Source of the DNA: CAYXVF01 sp964468125
GTDB taxonomy: Bacteria; Myxococcota; XYA12-FULL-58-9; CAYXVF01
NCBI GenBank assembly: GCA_964468125.1
Contig: CAYXVF010000018.1
Span: forward strand, 7,171 to 71,170
Direction of reading: 5' to 3'
Length of the DNA stretch: 64,000 bases
Position numbers and translations under genes: made by a program. Shown here in pieces: positions 52,453-60,828 of this stretch (positions are counted from its first letter, which is position 1; every line of letters starts with the position of its first letter). The notes beneath the pieces were generated by a model. The model was given only the letters and a program-made list of their open reading frames with translations, did no database searches and was not told the DNA's origin.

Positions 52453-53175
52453 TCAATCGAGGAGCAGGTCCGCTACGGCTCTCGGATTGTCGATGAGGAC
52501 TGAGTGGCCTGCGCGCGGGATCACCCGGAGACGCCCAGCTTTCTCTGCGGCTCGCGCCATGATCGGCCTATAGTGCGCGTCGTGCTCGCCGACGCCCCAG
52601 GTCACGGGCATCGGGAGCTCGCCGAGCGACGGCCAGAGGTCGGGCAGAGCCGCGACCGAGAACGCTTCCATCGCGTCCGCGAGTCCGGACGCCGAGTGAC
52701 GACGACGGATCGCCCGCGCCTCTGCGACCGCTGCCGCATCCTCGGTGACTGGCTGGAGGAGCGACTGAGCTTCCCAATGCTCCAAAAAAGCCTCGAGACC
52801 TTCTCGACGCAGCATCGCGCTCCAGCGCCGATCCGCCGCGAGGCGCTCCTCTCTTTCCTTGGCGTCGCTCAATCCGGGGCGAGCACCGAAGAGCGTGAGG
52901 GCGCTGACACGCTGTGGATGAGCGAAGGCGTAGTGGAGGGCGAGCCGTCCACCGAGTGAATAGCCCACGAGGTGGGCGCGACCGCCGAGCTCATCGACCC
53001 CACGGCCGATGACCGAAAATGCGTCCGAAAGCGCTTCGGGAGCCACTGCGCCTGCGTGCCCCGGGAGTGCGGGCGCGCTCATCCTTCCGTCCGTAGGAAG
53101 GCAGGCGCGCACGGCGCGAAAGCTTTCCGGGGCACCGGTGAAGCCGTGCAAGAGCAGCAAAGAATCCACCGCCAA
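52453..53175 (-). CDS. Alpha/beta-hydrolase, MenH-like
   Basis: About 240 aa. LLLLHGFTGAPESF gives the oxyanion loop, LVGYSLGGRLALHYAF the nucleophile elbow (Ser), WGVGEHDAHY the acid and PRAGHSVLI the His. GYSxGGR.AL is characteristic of MenH (SHCHC synthase of menaquinone synthesis). No men genes are adjacent, so a general hydrolase role remains possible. The start is TTG 53175 or GTG 53169; neither has a strong ribosome site. Confidence 0.72.
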   Translation of the reverse strand: MAVDSLLLLHGFTGAPESFRAVRACLPTDGRMSAPALPGHAGAVAPEALSDAFSVIGRGVDELGGRAHLVGYSLGGRLALHYAFAHPQRVSALTLFGARPGLSDAKEREERLAADRRWSAMLRREGLEAFLEHWEAQSLLQPVTEDAAAVAEARAIRRRHSASGLADAMEAFSVAALPDLWPSLGELPMPVTWGVGEHDAHYRPIMARAAEKAGRLRVIPRAGHSVLIDNPRAVADLLLD

Positions 53176-53269
53176 ACCCTATGTGCTGACTCCGCCCGCG
53201 CCAAGGCTCCTCTGAGCCAATGCCTCGTCTATCGTGACGCTCGTCTTCTCGATGGAAAGGACCGCACCG

Positions 53270-53980
53270 ATGCGACTCGCAAAGGCAGACGCTCAGAGTC
53301 GCCTGTTCGCGATGGAGCAGCGCGTGAGCGCGCGCCGGGGGCCGCCAGCGCGCCTCGCCGGGCTCACCGACTCACTGCAAGAAGGCTGTGACAACGGACA
53401 CGCACCGAGTTGTTACCGCTTGGCGAGCGCCTACGAGGCGGGGGTCGGAGTCGCGCGGGATCAGAACTGGGCGGTCACGGCCTACGGGACCGCCTGCGCC
53501 GCCGGCGACGAATGGTCCTGTTTTCGCCAGGGAATGCTCCTCCTCGAAGGCGAGGTGCAGGTGCGGCCCGCCGAGGCCTATGCGGCGCTGCAAAGCAGCT
53601 GCGACGCGGGGGTGGCGCCCGCCTGTCGCACGCTCGCGGAGCGGGCGGCGCGTGGGGATGGCGTCGAGAAGGAGCCCGCACTCGCCGCGGCGCTCTATCA
53701 GAAAGCCTGTCTCGAGGCGGACCTGCACGCCTGTGTTTCCGGCGGTCTGCTCTACCGCGATGGGGGGGACGGCCTGCCGCGAAACGGTGAAAAGGCGGTG
53801 TTTCTCCTCGAACTCGCTTGCGATGGCGACCTTCCCACCGCGTGCGGCTATTTGGGTGAGATTTTCCTCAAGGGGTGGGGCGTTCCCGTCGATGCGCAAC
53901 GAGGTCGGGAGCTCATCGGCCGCGCCTGCGACGGTGGGGACTACGGGGCCTGCACCGTCGACGACGCACGTGACCCGTAG
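53270..53980 (+). CDS. Sel1/Hcp-like repeat protein with C-x7-C pairs
   Basis: 236 aa from ATG 53270 (AAGGA about nine bases upstream; ATG 53252 and GTG 53234 are alternatives). Six Sel1-like helical repeats each carry a C-x7-C pair (CDNGHAPSC, CAAGDEWSC, CDAGVAPAC, CLEADLHAC, CDGDLPTAC, CDGGDYGAC), as in the disulfide-linked Hcp proteins of Helicobacter. No signal peptide is visible with any start, which is odd for disulfides. It is a likely protein-interaction scaffold. A possible terminator follows. Confidence 0.7.
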   Translation: MRLAKADAQSRLFAMEQRVSARRGPPARLAGLTDSLQEGCDNGHAPSCYRLASAYEAGVGVARDQNWAVTAYGTACAAGDEWSCFRQGMLLLEGEVQVRPAEAYAALQSSCDAGVAPACRTLAERAARGDGVEKEPALAAALYQKACLEADLHACVSGGLLYRDGGDGLPRNGEKAVFLLELACDGDLPTACGYLGEIFLKGWGVPVDAQRGRELIGRACDGGDYGACTVDDARDP

Positions 53981-54010
53981 TGAAACGACCCGCGATTCAG
54001 TTTGAACGGC

Positions 54011-54054
54011 CGTCGGGTTCACACCGATACAGGCCGACGATTATTCGTTTTTTT
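54011..54054 (+). terminator. Possible terminator, or paired regulator half-sites
   Basis: CGTCGG (54011-54016) and CCGACG (54034-54039) are inverted 17 bases apart, followed after eight bases by a run of seven T (54048-54054). This could be a rho-independent terminator for the Sel1-like gene. The same half-sites recur upstream of the flagellar promoter, so they may instead be binding sites for the activator encoded just downstream. Confidence 0.3.
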
Positions 54055-54123
54055 GCGCATAGGGGCTAAGTCCAACCGCTCCTCGTGCCGTCGTCTTCTC
54101 CTGGGAACAAAGGAGAACGGCGA

Positions 54124-55512
54124 ATGACGACCACGCGATCGATTCTCGCAGCGGACGACGACGAGCTGGTGCTCGCGATGGTGGAGCGCGCGCTTCGCAA
54201 AGCGGGCTACGCGGTCACGACGGCGGTCGACGGTGCGAGCGCCCGTGCGCTGCTGGACACGCGTCGCTTCGACCTACTCCTCACGGACATCTCCATGCCC
54301 GGCATGACGGGCTTCGAGCTGATGGCCGAGGCCCATGCGCTCGGGATGGTGGGGGCCACGGTCGTGATGACTGGCGAGAGCTCGATCAACACCGCCGTCC
54401 GAGCGATGCGGGAAGGGGCGAGCGATTTCGTCACGAAGCCCGTCACGCCTGATGCGATCGTCTCGACCGTCGACCGGGTTCTCGGCACCTCTCTCTCCTG
54501 TGAGGGCGATGAATACGCCTCGGCCCGCGCCTTTCGCGAAGCCCACGCACGCGAAATGGTCGGGGAGCACCCGAAGCTTCTCGAGGTTTTTAGCCTCCTC
54601 GAACGGGTCGTGGACACGGACTGCAACGTGCTGATCAGCGGTGAGAGTGGCACGGGGAAAGAGCTCGTCGCCAAAGCCGTTCACGATGCGAGCGAGCGAC
54701 ATGAGGGTCCGTTTGTGACGGTCAACTGCGCGGCCATTCCCGCGGAGCTGATGGAATCGGAAATCTTCGGGCACGCCAAGGGTGCGTTCACCGGTGCCAC
54801 TGAACGTCGGCTCGGAAAGTTCGAGGCGGCCGACGGTGGCACGCTGTTTCTCGATGAGATCGGAGAGATGGATCTGGCGCTCCAGTCAAAGCTGCTTCGC
54901 GTGATCCAGGATCGTCAGTTCACGCCGGTGGGCGAGCACCGCTCGCGGACCGCCAATGTCCGAATCGTGGCCGCAACGAACCGAAACCTCGAAGCGGAAG
55001 CGCAGGCCGGGACCTTCAGACTGGACCTCTATCATCGTCTCAACGTGATCCCCGTGGAGTTGCCTCCACTGCGGGAGCGGAGCAGCGATGTGGGGGCGCT
55101 CGTTCAACACTTCGCCAAGCTCACCGCGGCCCGCTACCGCCGACCGGTCGTAGGTGTCAGCGACGAGGCACTTCGCCTCCTGGAAGGGCACAGCTGGCCA
55201 GGAAACGTGCGCGAGCTGCGCAACTTGGTCGAACGGCTGGTGATCCTCAAGAAGGACGAAACTCCGATCGGAGTGAAGGAGTTGCCCGCGTCGTTCCAGC
55301 AGGTCCGCGTGAGCCAAGCCTTTGGCGCCCTTCGCCTGCCGGAAGCGGGTATCGACCTGCGAGGGACTCTCGAGAAGATCGAGTCTCAGCTGACCAAGGA
55401 CGCGCTCGAGCGCTCCAAAGGCAATAAAGCGAAGGCCGCGAGCCTCCTCGGTCTGAAACGTACGACCCTGCTAGAACGCATCAAGCGACTCAATCTCGCT
55501 GAGGTGGCGTGA
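54124..55512 (+). CDS. NtrC-family sigma-54-dependent response regulator
   Basis: 462 aa from ATG 54124, with AAGGAG upstream. Receiver domain 1-120 with acidic pocket AADDDE, phospho-acceptor Asp in LLLTDISMPG and a Lys in VTKPV. The AAA+ domain (about 150-385) has ISGESGTGKELVAKA, the sigma-54-contacting GAFTGATERR, Walker B GGTLFLDEIGEM and the RLDLYHRLNVIPVELPPLRE arm. The C-terminal Fis-type helix-turn-helix is KAASLLGLKRTTLLERIK. It lies directly upstream of the flagellar operon and its sigma-54 promoter, so it is a likely FlrC/FleR-like activator of that operon. Confidence 0.92.
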   Translation: MTTTRSILAADDDELVLAMVERALRKAGYAVTTAVDGASARALLDTRRFDLLLTDISMPGMTGFELMAEAHALGMVGATVVMTGESSINTAVRAMREGASDFVTKPVTPDAIVSTVDRVLGTSLSCEGDEYASARAFREAHAREMVGEHPKLLEVFSLLERVVDTDCNVLISGESGTGKELVAKAVHDASERHEGPFVTVNCAAIPAELMESEIFGHAKGAFTGATERRLGKFEAADGGTLFLDEIGEMDLALQSKLLRVIQDRQFTPVGEHRSRTANVRIVAATNRNLEAEAQAGTFRLDLYHRLNVIPVELPPLRERSSDVGALVQHFAKLTAARYRRPVVGVSDEALRLLEGHSWPGNVRELRNLVERLVILKKDETPIGVKELPASFQQVRVSQAFGALRLPEAGIDLRGTLEKIESQLTKDALERSKGNKAKAASLLGLKRTTLLERIKRLNLAEVA

Positions 55513-55710
55513 AGCCTTCGCCCCTCGCCGAAGCGCACTGGCGCGCCACTCAGGGGTATTCCTCTCGAACGAGTCGAGGTTTCAAATCCCGCGTTTGTGG
55601 GATTGACGCCCCCGTTTGCCCTCTCCTGCGACGCCGAGTGCGCGCCTCCACAGCGCGCCTTTCATCCGAAGCTCGGATGGGGGGCCGTCCCTCGACGTCC
55701 ACGGTCACAC

Positions 55711-55742
55711 CGTCGGAATCCCGACGTGCCGACGGGCCGTCG
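55711..55742. promoter_or_regulatory. Paired palindromes, candidate enhancer for the sigma-54 activator
   Basis: CGTCGG-AATC-CCGACG (55711-55726) and CGACGG-G-CCGTCG (55730-55742) lie side by side. Relative to the predicted start at 55834 they are centred near -115 and -98, within the usual range of NtrC-type enhancer sites. A related GTCGGCGAC lies at 55751-55759. Confidence 0.5.
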
Positions 55743-55807
55743 ACGCTCGGGTCGGCGACGATCGCCCGAAATTCCCCTGATTCGTGCCCTTTTCACCCCG
55801 ACGGGCA

Positions 55808-55823
55808 TGGCACGCCGGTTGCT
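55808..55823 (+). promoter_or_regulatory. Sigma-54 promoter of the flagellar operon
   Basis: TGGCAC (55808-55813) and TTGCT (55819-55823), separated by five bases, fit the -24/-12 consensus TGGCACG-N4-TTGCW without a mismatch. The predicted start is about 55834, only four bases before ATG 55838, so the first gene would be almost leaderless. Confidence 0.8.
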
Positions 55824-55837
55824 CTACCTAGGGCGCC

Positions 55838-57124
55838 ATGACGTATGTCGCCACAGTCCTGATTCTCGCCGCTTCCGGTGCCGTTGACGACGGCGCGCTC
55901 GAGCGTCGTGTATCGATTGGAAACGACGCGTCCTCTGTTGAAACGTTCAGCCTGTCGGATGGGCACAGCCTGCTCCTGGTGGGGCCGGAAACCACGATGA
56001 AGCGCATCGCACCGCAGCTCCGCGTGGACGGGCGTGTACGGGTGCGGGCACTTCCCGATGCGCGCGCCGAGCTGTTCTTGCGTGCTCCTACACCGCTTCA
56101 GTCCGTGACGTCGAAGAAGGGAGTGCTCGCCTACCGCGTGGCAGATCGGCGCGCGCTGATCGTTCAGCATCTGTCAAACCGGTCGCGCAAGCCGCTGCCC
56201 TCTGAATACACCTTCAAGTTCTTCCGAAAGACGGAGAACCAAATCGCGCGGGGACAGCTTCGAAGTGCAGAGAAGAAGCTCGAGCGCATGAAGAAGAAGG
56301 ATGAGCTCGCCGAGTTCGCTCGACTGCGCCTCGCCGACATTGCGTTCATGAAGGGGGACACGACCTCCGCGTGCGCCGAGTATGCGCAGCTCGTTCGGGA
56401 CAATGAGAAGAGTGCAGCGGGAACACTGGCGGCGCTGCGCTCTCACAGCATCCTGTGCCCGGGTTCGGGCTACGAGCGTCTGGCCTGGGAGCGGCTTCTA
56501 GAGCACATCCTGCGGATCGGCGGAGAGGTAGGCGACGCCCTGTGGAGCGAAGCGATGTGGACGCTCGGTCTCGCGGAATCCGTCGATGCGATGCGCGTCG
56601 TCATATCATTGATCGAGCCTCATCGCGCCGACGGTGACTATCCGATGGGCGGCGTCGACATCCTCCGCCGCAATCTACTGGGCCGTCTCCTGTGGCGAAC
56701 CGAGAGCCCGATCGAAATCGCGAAGACCTACATCGCCTTTGCCGCGGAGATCGGTCGTCATCCTGAGCACCGCCATCTCGAGCTCGTCGTCGCTCGGGCG
56801 TTTCTAGAGAACGGATTGCCCGAGCGCGCCGCAACCCTTCTCGAAACCCTCGTGCACAACACTGGGGGAGACCGCGCCTGGCAGGCCCGCAACGGCGTTG
56901 CTCAGGCTCATCGCGAGCTGGTCGACGCCTATTCTGCCTCCGGTTGGCCCGCGCTCGCTCGCGATGTCGCAGAGAGCTACGCCGCGCTCTACGGCGTGCC
57001 GGTTCCCAGCCATGCGCGTGTTCCCGGGCGGCGCTACGTCACGCCGGTTGAGTCCGACCTCGAGCGTCTCGAGTCGCGAATCGCGGTCGTGGAGCGCTTC
57101 ATGCGCGGGGGAGGTGAGCCATGA
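55838..57124 (+). CDS. Exported protein of unknown function heading the flagellar operon
   Basis: 428 aa. A short signal (MTYVATVLILAASGAVDDG) suggests export. Residues about 20-95 are beta-rich, reading METH...-free strands such as HSLLLVGPETTMKRIA. From about 120 the protein is helical and TPR-like (FFRKTENQIARGQLRSAEKK, LADIAFMKGDTTSACAEYAQ, RAFLENGLPERAATLLETL), ending in a short coiled coil (SDLERLESRIAVVERFM). I do not recognise the family. The stop overlaps flgB (ATGA) and it starts at the sigma-54 promoter, so it probably has a periplasmic role in flagellar assembly such as peptidoglycan passage or rod positioning. That is inference from position. Confidence 0.6.
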   Translation: MTYVATVLILAASGAVDDGALERRVSIGNDASSVETFSLSDGHSLLLVGPETTMKRIAPQLRVDGRVRVRALPDARAELFLRAPTPLQSVTSKKGVLAYRVADRRALIVQHLSNRSRKPLPSEYTFKFFRKTENQIARGQLRSAEKKLERMKKKDELAEFARLRLADIAFMKGDTTSACAEYAQLVRDNEKSAAGTLAALRSHSILCPGSGYERLAWERLLEHILRIGGEVGDALWSEAMWTLGLAESVDAMRVVISLIEPHRADGDYPMGGVDILRRNLLGRLLWRTESPIEIAKTYIAFAAEIGRHPEHRHLELVVARAFLENGLPERAATLLETLVHNTGGDRAWQARNGVAQAHRELVDAYSASGWPALARDVAESYAALYGVPVPSHARVPGRRYVTPVESDLERLESRIAVVERFMRGGGEP

Positions 57125-57498
57125 AGCTGTTCACCGAGCTCGGAGGGATTGAACGCGCCCTCGACTACCATCTCGACCGGCAAGGGGTCTTGGCCTCGAA
57201 CCTCGCGAACGCCGCGACACCCGGCTATCGCGCCCGCGACCTCGATTTCGCCAGCTATATGGATCAGGCCGATGCGATGCAGGTCACGAGCGACCTGCAT
57301 CTGAGTGGCAATGAAGATGCGGAGAATGCGTTGATCTTCGAGCAGGCGCCGCCAAAGGGCGATGACAACACCGTGCGAATCGAGAAGGCCATGGCCCAAG
57401 TGGCGGCCAACCGCGTTCGCTACGAGGCGGGAGCGACATTGATGCGCCAGAAACTGGCGCTACTGCGCTACGCCGCTACCGACGGAGCAAGTGGATGA
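57121..57498 (+). CDS. flgB: Flagellar proximal rod protein FlgB
   Basis: 125 aa, normal for FlgB. The rod-family motif VLASNLANAATPGYRARDLDF (shortened here to its core, ASNLANAATPGY) is at about 29-47; the C-terminal helix has the heptad pattern of the rod D0 domain. FlgB joins FlgC, FlgF and FlgG in the rod and contacts FliE. No cleaved signal, since it is exported by the flagellar type III apparatus. Overlaps flgC by ATGA. Confidence 0.9.
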   Translation: MKLFTELGGIERALDYHLDRQGVLASNLANAATPGYRARDLDFASYMDQADAMQVTSDLHLSGNEDAENALIFEQAPPKGDDNTVRIEKAMAQVAANRVRYEAGATLMRQKLALLRYAATDGASG

Positions 57499-57920
57499 AT
57501 CTGATCGACGCCATGAATGTGATCTCCTCTGGAATGGGCGCCGAGCGCGTTCGTATGAACGTGACCGCCTCAAACCTCGCGAACGCGAAGACGACGCGAA
57601 CGGAAGAGGGAGGACCCTATCGCCGCCGTGATCCGGTCTTCACCTCTGTTCCCGGTGACGACTCATTCGGTGCGGCACTCCATGGCGCGCTTCGCGCGGT
57701 GGAGGTCACGGCGATCGCCGAGGACCAGAGCGATCCGCGCCTCGAGTACGACCCGAAGCACCCGGATGCGAATGAAGAGGGCTACGTTGCAATGCCGAAC
57801 GTCAATCCGGTGGAAGAGATGGTCAACATGATGAGCGCTGCTCGCGCCTACGAGGCCGGTGTGAGTGCAATGCGTTCAGCGGTTCAGATGGCCGAGAAGG
57901 CGATCAGCATCGGGAGATGA
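57495..57920 (+). CDS. flgC: Flagellar proximal rod protein FlgC
   Basis: 141 aa, the usual length. TASNLANAKTTRTEEGGPYR (about 23-42) is the FlgC version of the rod motif, followed by YVAMPNVNPVEEMVNMMSAA, the conserved C-terminal helix of FlgC. Part of the proximal rod with FlgB. It overlaps flgB and fliE by four bases each. Confidence 0.93.
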   Translation: MNLIDAMNVISSGMGAERVRMNVTASNLANAKTTRTEEGGPYRRRDPVFTSVPGDDSFGAALHGALRAVEVTAIAEDQSDPRLEYDPKHPDANEEGYVAMPNVNPVEEMVNMMSAARAYEAGVSAMRSAVQMAEKAISIGR

Positions 57921-58213
57921 GCATGAAGATCGACAGTCTCCAAGGATCAAAGGAAGCCTCGAGCGAGGCTCGCGTGCTCGACCTTCGCGCAGACGCCGGA
58001 TTCGGCGACGCGCTCGTCGATGCGGTGCAACGCGTGGCGGACCAGCAGTCAGACGCCGCATCGGCGGCGAAGGAGTTCGTCTCCGATCCCGGAGCAAAGA
58101 TTCACGAGACGATGCTGCGCGTGCAGAAGGCGGACATCTCTCTGCGCGCCTTCGTCACTATGAGGAACAAGGTGCTCGACGCCTATCGCGAAGTCATGAG
58201 GATGGGGCAGTAA
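57917..58213 (+). CDS. fliE: Flagellar hook-basal body adaptor FliE
   Basis: 98 aa. FliE links the MS ring to the rod. The C-terminal half, HETMLRVQKADISLRAFVTM followed by RNKVLDAYREVMRM, is the conserved FliE region. The N-terminus is short and variable as usual. ATGA overlap with flgC. Confidence 0.9.
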   Translation: MSMKIDSLQGSKEASSEARVLDLRADAGFGDALVDAVQRVADQQSDAASAAKEFVSDPGAKIHETMLRVQKADISLRAFVTMRNKVLDAYREVMRMGQ

Positions 58214-58216
58214 ACG

Positions 58217-59776
58217 ATGGACGGGTTGGCAAGCATCGGCCAACAAGTGGCGAACGTCTGGGCAGAGATGAGCACCGGACGCAAGATCACGACGGTCGCG
58301 GGTTCCCTCGCTGCTGTCGCGCTGTTCTCCGTGCTCATTCTCGCGGGGGTTCAGCAGTCCTACGCGCCGCTACTGACCGGGCTCACACCGGAGGACGCAG
58401 CGGAGATCACGCAGTTTCTCGACGAGAACCAGCATCCCTACCGCGTCGCCGGCGGCGGGAGCGCAGTGCTCGTGCCCGAATCGGAGGTACACACTCTTCG
58501 TCTTCGGCTGGCGGGAGCGGGGCTTCCCAAAGGGGGAACGGTCGGTTTCGAAATGTTCAACGAGCCCGACATGTCGATGAGTCGGTTCGCGGAGCAGCTC
58601 AACTATCGTCGTGGCCTCGAAGGTGAGCTCCGGAGGACGATTCGACAACTCGATACGGTGAAGGACGCCCGGGTGCACATCGTGGTCCCGGAAAAGCGGC
58701 TCTTCGCGCGGGACCGAGAGCCCTCTCGCGCTTCCGTCACCGTCCAGCTGCACCGCGGTCGACGCATGGGACCGGAGCAGGTGGAGGCGGTGACACATCT
58801 GGTTGCGGCGGCGGTTCCCGGTCTCGAGCCGAATCAGGTGACGCTCGTCGACGCGGAAGGTGCGATCCTCGCGAGAGGCGGGGATGATCGCCAGCACCTC
58901 GACGGAGCGCTTCAGCATCAACGGGAGATCGAGCAGAGCCTGGCGGAACGCGTGCGACAGTTGGTCGAGCGCGCGGTGGGCGTGGGAAACGCGACCGTCA
59001 CCGTGAGCGCCGAAGTCGACTTTGATCAACGGGAGCTCAAGACCGAGACCTTTGACCCGGAAGAGCCGGTCGTCCGGAGCGAGCAGCTCTCCGTCGCCAA
59101 TCAGAACGCCGCGGAAGCGAGCACGGCGCCGGCGGCGGGAGTGCCTGGGACTCGCACGAATCTCGCGGGCGGCGAAGACGCGGCCGCGAGCGAAGGTTTT
59201 CAGAATCTCGCGAAACGGACCGAGACGCGCAACTACGAGATCTCAAAGAGCAGCGAGCTTCGGGTCTCAAACGGCGGCCAAGTGAGCCGATTGTCCGTCG
59301 CGGTCTTGGTCGATCGGAGCGCCGTGCAGTCGATCGCCGGCGACCAACCGCTCGACGGCGTGCTCGATTCGATCGCTGATGTGGCGCGCAAGGCCGTCGG
59401 TTTCCGAACCGAACGCGGCGACCAGGTCGTGGTGGAAGCGATGAACTTCATGACCCCCGAGCTCCCGTCGGAAGAGGTGACGCCAGAGTGGCTGCAGTGG
59501 GTGCGAGCCCTTTGGCTTCCGGTGGTGGGCGTGTTGTCGACCCTCATACTCTCGCTCTTCGTGCTCACCCTGCGCCGCTCGGCGAAGCGGGCGGAGGCGA
59601 AGCTCCTTGGTGCCCCGCAAACCGTGAGAGACCTCGAGGCGGTGATCGAGCGCCGCAATCTCAATGCATCAGGCGTGGAGGACGGCAGTTTTGCTCTCGC
59701 CTCACCTACTCCTGACCCAGAGCGCGCCCTCGCAGTCGTGAAGACCTGGCTGAGTGAAGGGGAGGCGTCATCATGA
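58217..59776 (+). CDS. fliF: Flagellar MS-ring protein FliF
   Basis: 519 aa. Two transmembrane helices (about 25-44 and 437-460) flank a large periplasmic region. YAPLLTGLTPEDAAEITQFL and PYRVAGGGSAVLVPE start the secretin-like RBM domains, and LNYRRGLEGELRRTIRQLD and VKDARVHIVVPE are diagnostic FliF segments. The C-terminal cytoplasmic tail, needed to bind FliG, is present (PDPERALAVVKTWLSEG). It forms the membrane ring of the basal body. ATGA overlap with fliG. Confidence 0.94.
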   Translation: MDGLASIGQQVANVWAEMSTGRKITTVAGSLAAVALFSVLILAGVQQSYAPLLTGLTPEDAAEITQFLDENQHPYRVAGGGSAVLVPESEVHTLRLRLAGAGLPKGGTVGFEMFNEPDMSMSRFAEQLNYRRGLEGELRRTIRQLDTVKDARVHIVVPEKRLFARDREPSRASVTVQLHRGRRMGPEQVEAVTHLVAAAVPGLEPNQVTLVDAEGAILARGGDDRQHLDGALQHQREIEQSLAERVRQLVERAVGVGNATVTVSAEVDFDQRELKTETFDPEEPVVRSEQLSVANQNAAEASTAPAAGVPGTRTNLAGGEDAAASEGFQNLAKRTETRNYEISKSSELRVSNGGQVSRLSVAVLVDRSAVQSIAGDQPLDGVLDSIADVARKAVGFRTERGDQVVVEAMNFMTPELPSEEVTPEWLQWVRALWLPVVGVLSTLILSLFVLTLRRSAKRAEAKLLGAPQTVRDLEAVIERRNLNASGVEDGSFALASPTPDPERALAVVKTWLSEGEASS

Positions 59777-60828
59777 CCGAAGCGTTGGCGGCGCCCAAAA
59801 CGGAGCAGCAGGAGCGGGCAGAAGAGCAGCCCAAACGGCGCGTCCCCCTGACCGGACCGATGAAGGCGGCACTCTGGCTCCTCAGCTGCGAGGAGAGTCT
59901 CGCGGTCGCGATCACCTCGAAACTGAACCGCGCGGACCTCAAGGTCCTCCGAGATGCGGTGCAGAAGCTCGACCGCGTTCGACCGGAAGACCTCGCGGCG
60001 ATCCATCAGGAGCTGGCGCAGCTCGCGAACACCGCGCCGATGTATCTGCGTGGGCACCACGACTACTTCACGAAGCTCGCCGAGCGCGCCTTCGGCTCGG
60101 ACAAGGCACGTCGCTTGCTCGCAGACGAACGGGTGCCGATCCCCGAGAGTGAGCAGTTGAGTCAGGTGAGTGCAGCGGTTCTCGCGTCCGTTCTCCGCGA
60201 GCAGCACCCACAGATGACCGCCGCGGTCTTGGCGGCGATGCCTTCGGAGGCGAGCTCAGCGGTCCTGGCGCTCCTCGAGGACAAGGAACGCATCCAGATC
60301 ATCAGTCGAATCGCGCGGCTGAGCAAGATCCCGCACGAATCGATCAAAGCCGTCGCGCGAACGGTCTCCGACGGGATCGGCTTCAATGCGGACATCGATG
60401 CCGAGGTGGACGGCGCCCGCCTCGCCGCTCAGTTGCTCAACCGACTGGGAGAGGACACCGCAGATGGCGTGATCGCGGAGATGTCGGGCAAAGACGAGGG
60501 GCTCGCGACTCGTCTGCGACGCGCCATGTTCACCTTTGAGGACCTCGCCAAGGTCGACAAGCGCGGCTTTCAAACGCTTCTCAAGGAAGTGCCCCAAAGC
60601 AAGCTCATCGTTGCCCTCAAGACAGCGACTGACGAGGTCCGCGAGCTGGTCTTTGGGAGCCTGTCGAAGCGCGCGGCGGAGATGCTGCGCGAAGATCTCG
60701 AAAGCCAAGGTCCGATTCGAGTCAGCGAGGTAGAGGAGGCGCAGATGGCGATCCTCGAGGTTGCGATCGCCATGCGGGACAGCGGCAAGCTGATGATCGC
60801 CGGGCAAGGAGCGGACGAGTTCATATGA
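59773..60828 (+). CDS. fliG: Flagellar motor switch protein FliG
   Basis: 351 aa. The N-terminal domain that binds FliF, the middle domain (REQHPQMTAAVLAAMPSEAS, the EHPQ-like region) and the C-terminal torque domain (FTFEDLAKVDKRGFQTLLKE, MREDLESQGPIR-like segment) are all present. The N-terminal 25 residues, rich in Glu and Gln, are an extension. FliG sits on the MS ring and interacts with the stator. Overlaps both neighbours. Confidence 0.93.
   Translation: MTEALAAPKTEQQERAEEQPKRRVPLTGPMKAALWLLSCEESLAVAITSKLNRADLKVLRDAVQKLDRVRPEDLAAIHQELAQLANTAPMYLRGHHDYFTKLAERAFGSDKARRLLADERVPIPESEQLSQVSAAVLASVLREQHPQMTAAVLAAMPSEASSAVLALLEDKERIQIISRIARLSKIPHESIKAVARTVSDGIGFNADIDAEVDGARLAAQLLNRLGEDTADGVIAEMSGKDEGLATRLRRAMFTFEDLAKVDKRGFQTLLKEVPQSKLIVALKTATDEVRELVFGSLSKRAAEMLREDLESQGPIRVSEVEEAQMAILEVAIAMRDSGKLMIAGQGADEFI

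Larger units (their letters stand above)
55513..55837 (+). other. Regulatory gap before the flagellar operon
   Basis: 325 bases without a convincing gene. It holds a small hairpin (about 55583-55605, CAAATCCC with GGGATTG, no T-run) that may end the activator transcript, two adjacent palindromes (55711-55742) and a sigma-54 promoter (55808-55823). A GTG-initiated frame across it (55509-55841) has no plausible protein. Confidence 0.6.

Noticed and set aside
55575..55605. GGTTTCAAATCCC resembling a tRNA T-arm
   Set aside because: Loop has the wrong length and no acceptor, D or anticodon arm can be folded around it.
55509..55841. GTG-initiated frame overlapping the sigma-54 activator stop
   Set aside because: Arg/Ser/Pro-rich product with no domain, and it spans the enhancer and promoter of the flagellar operon.
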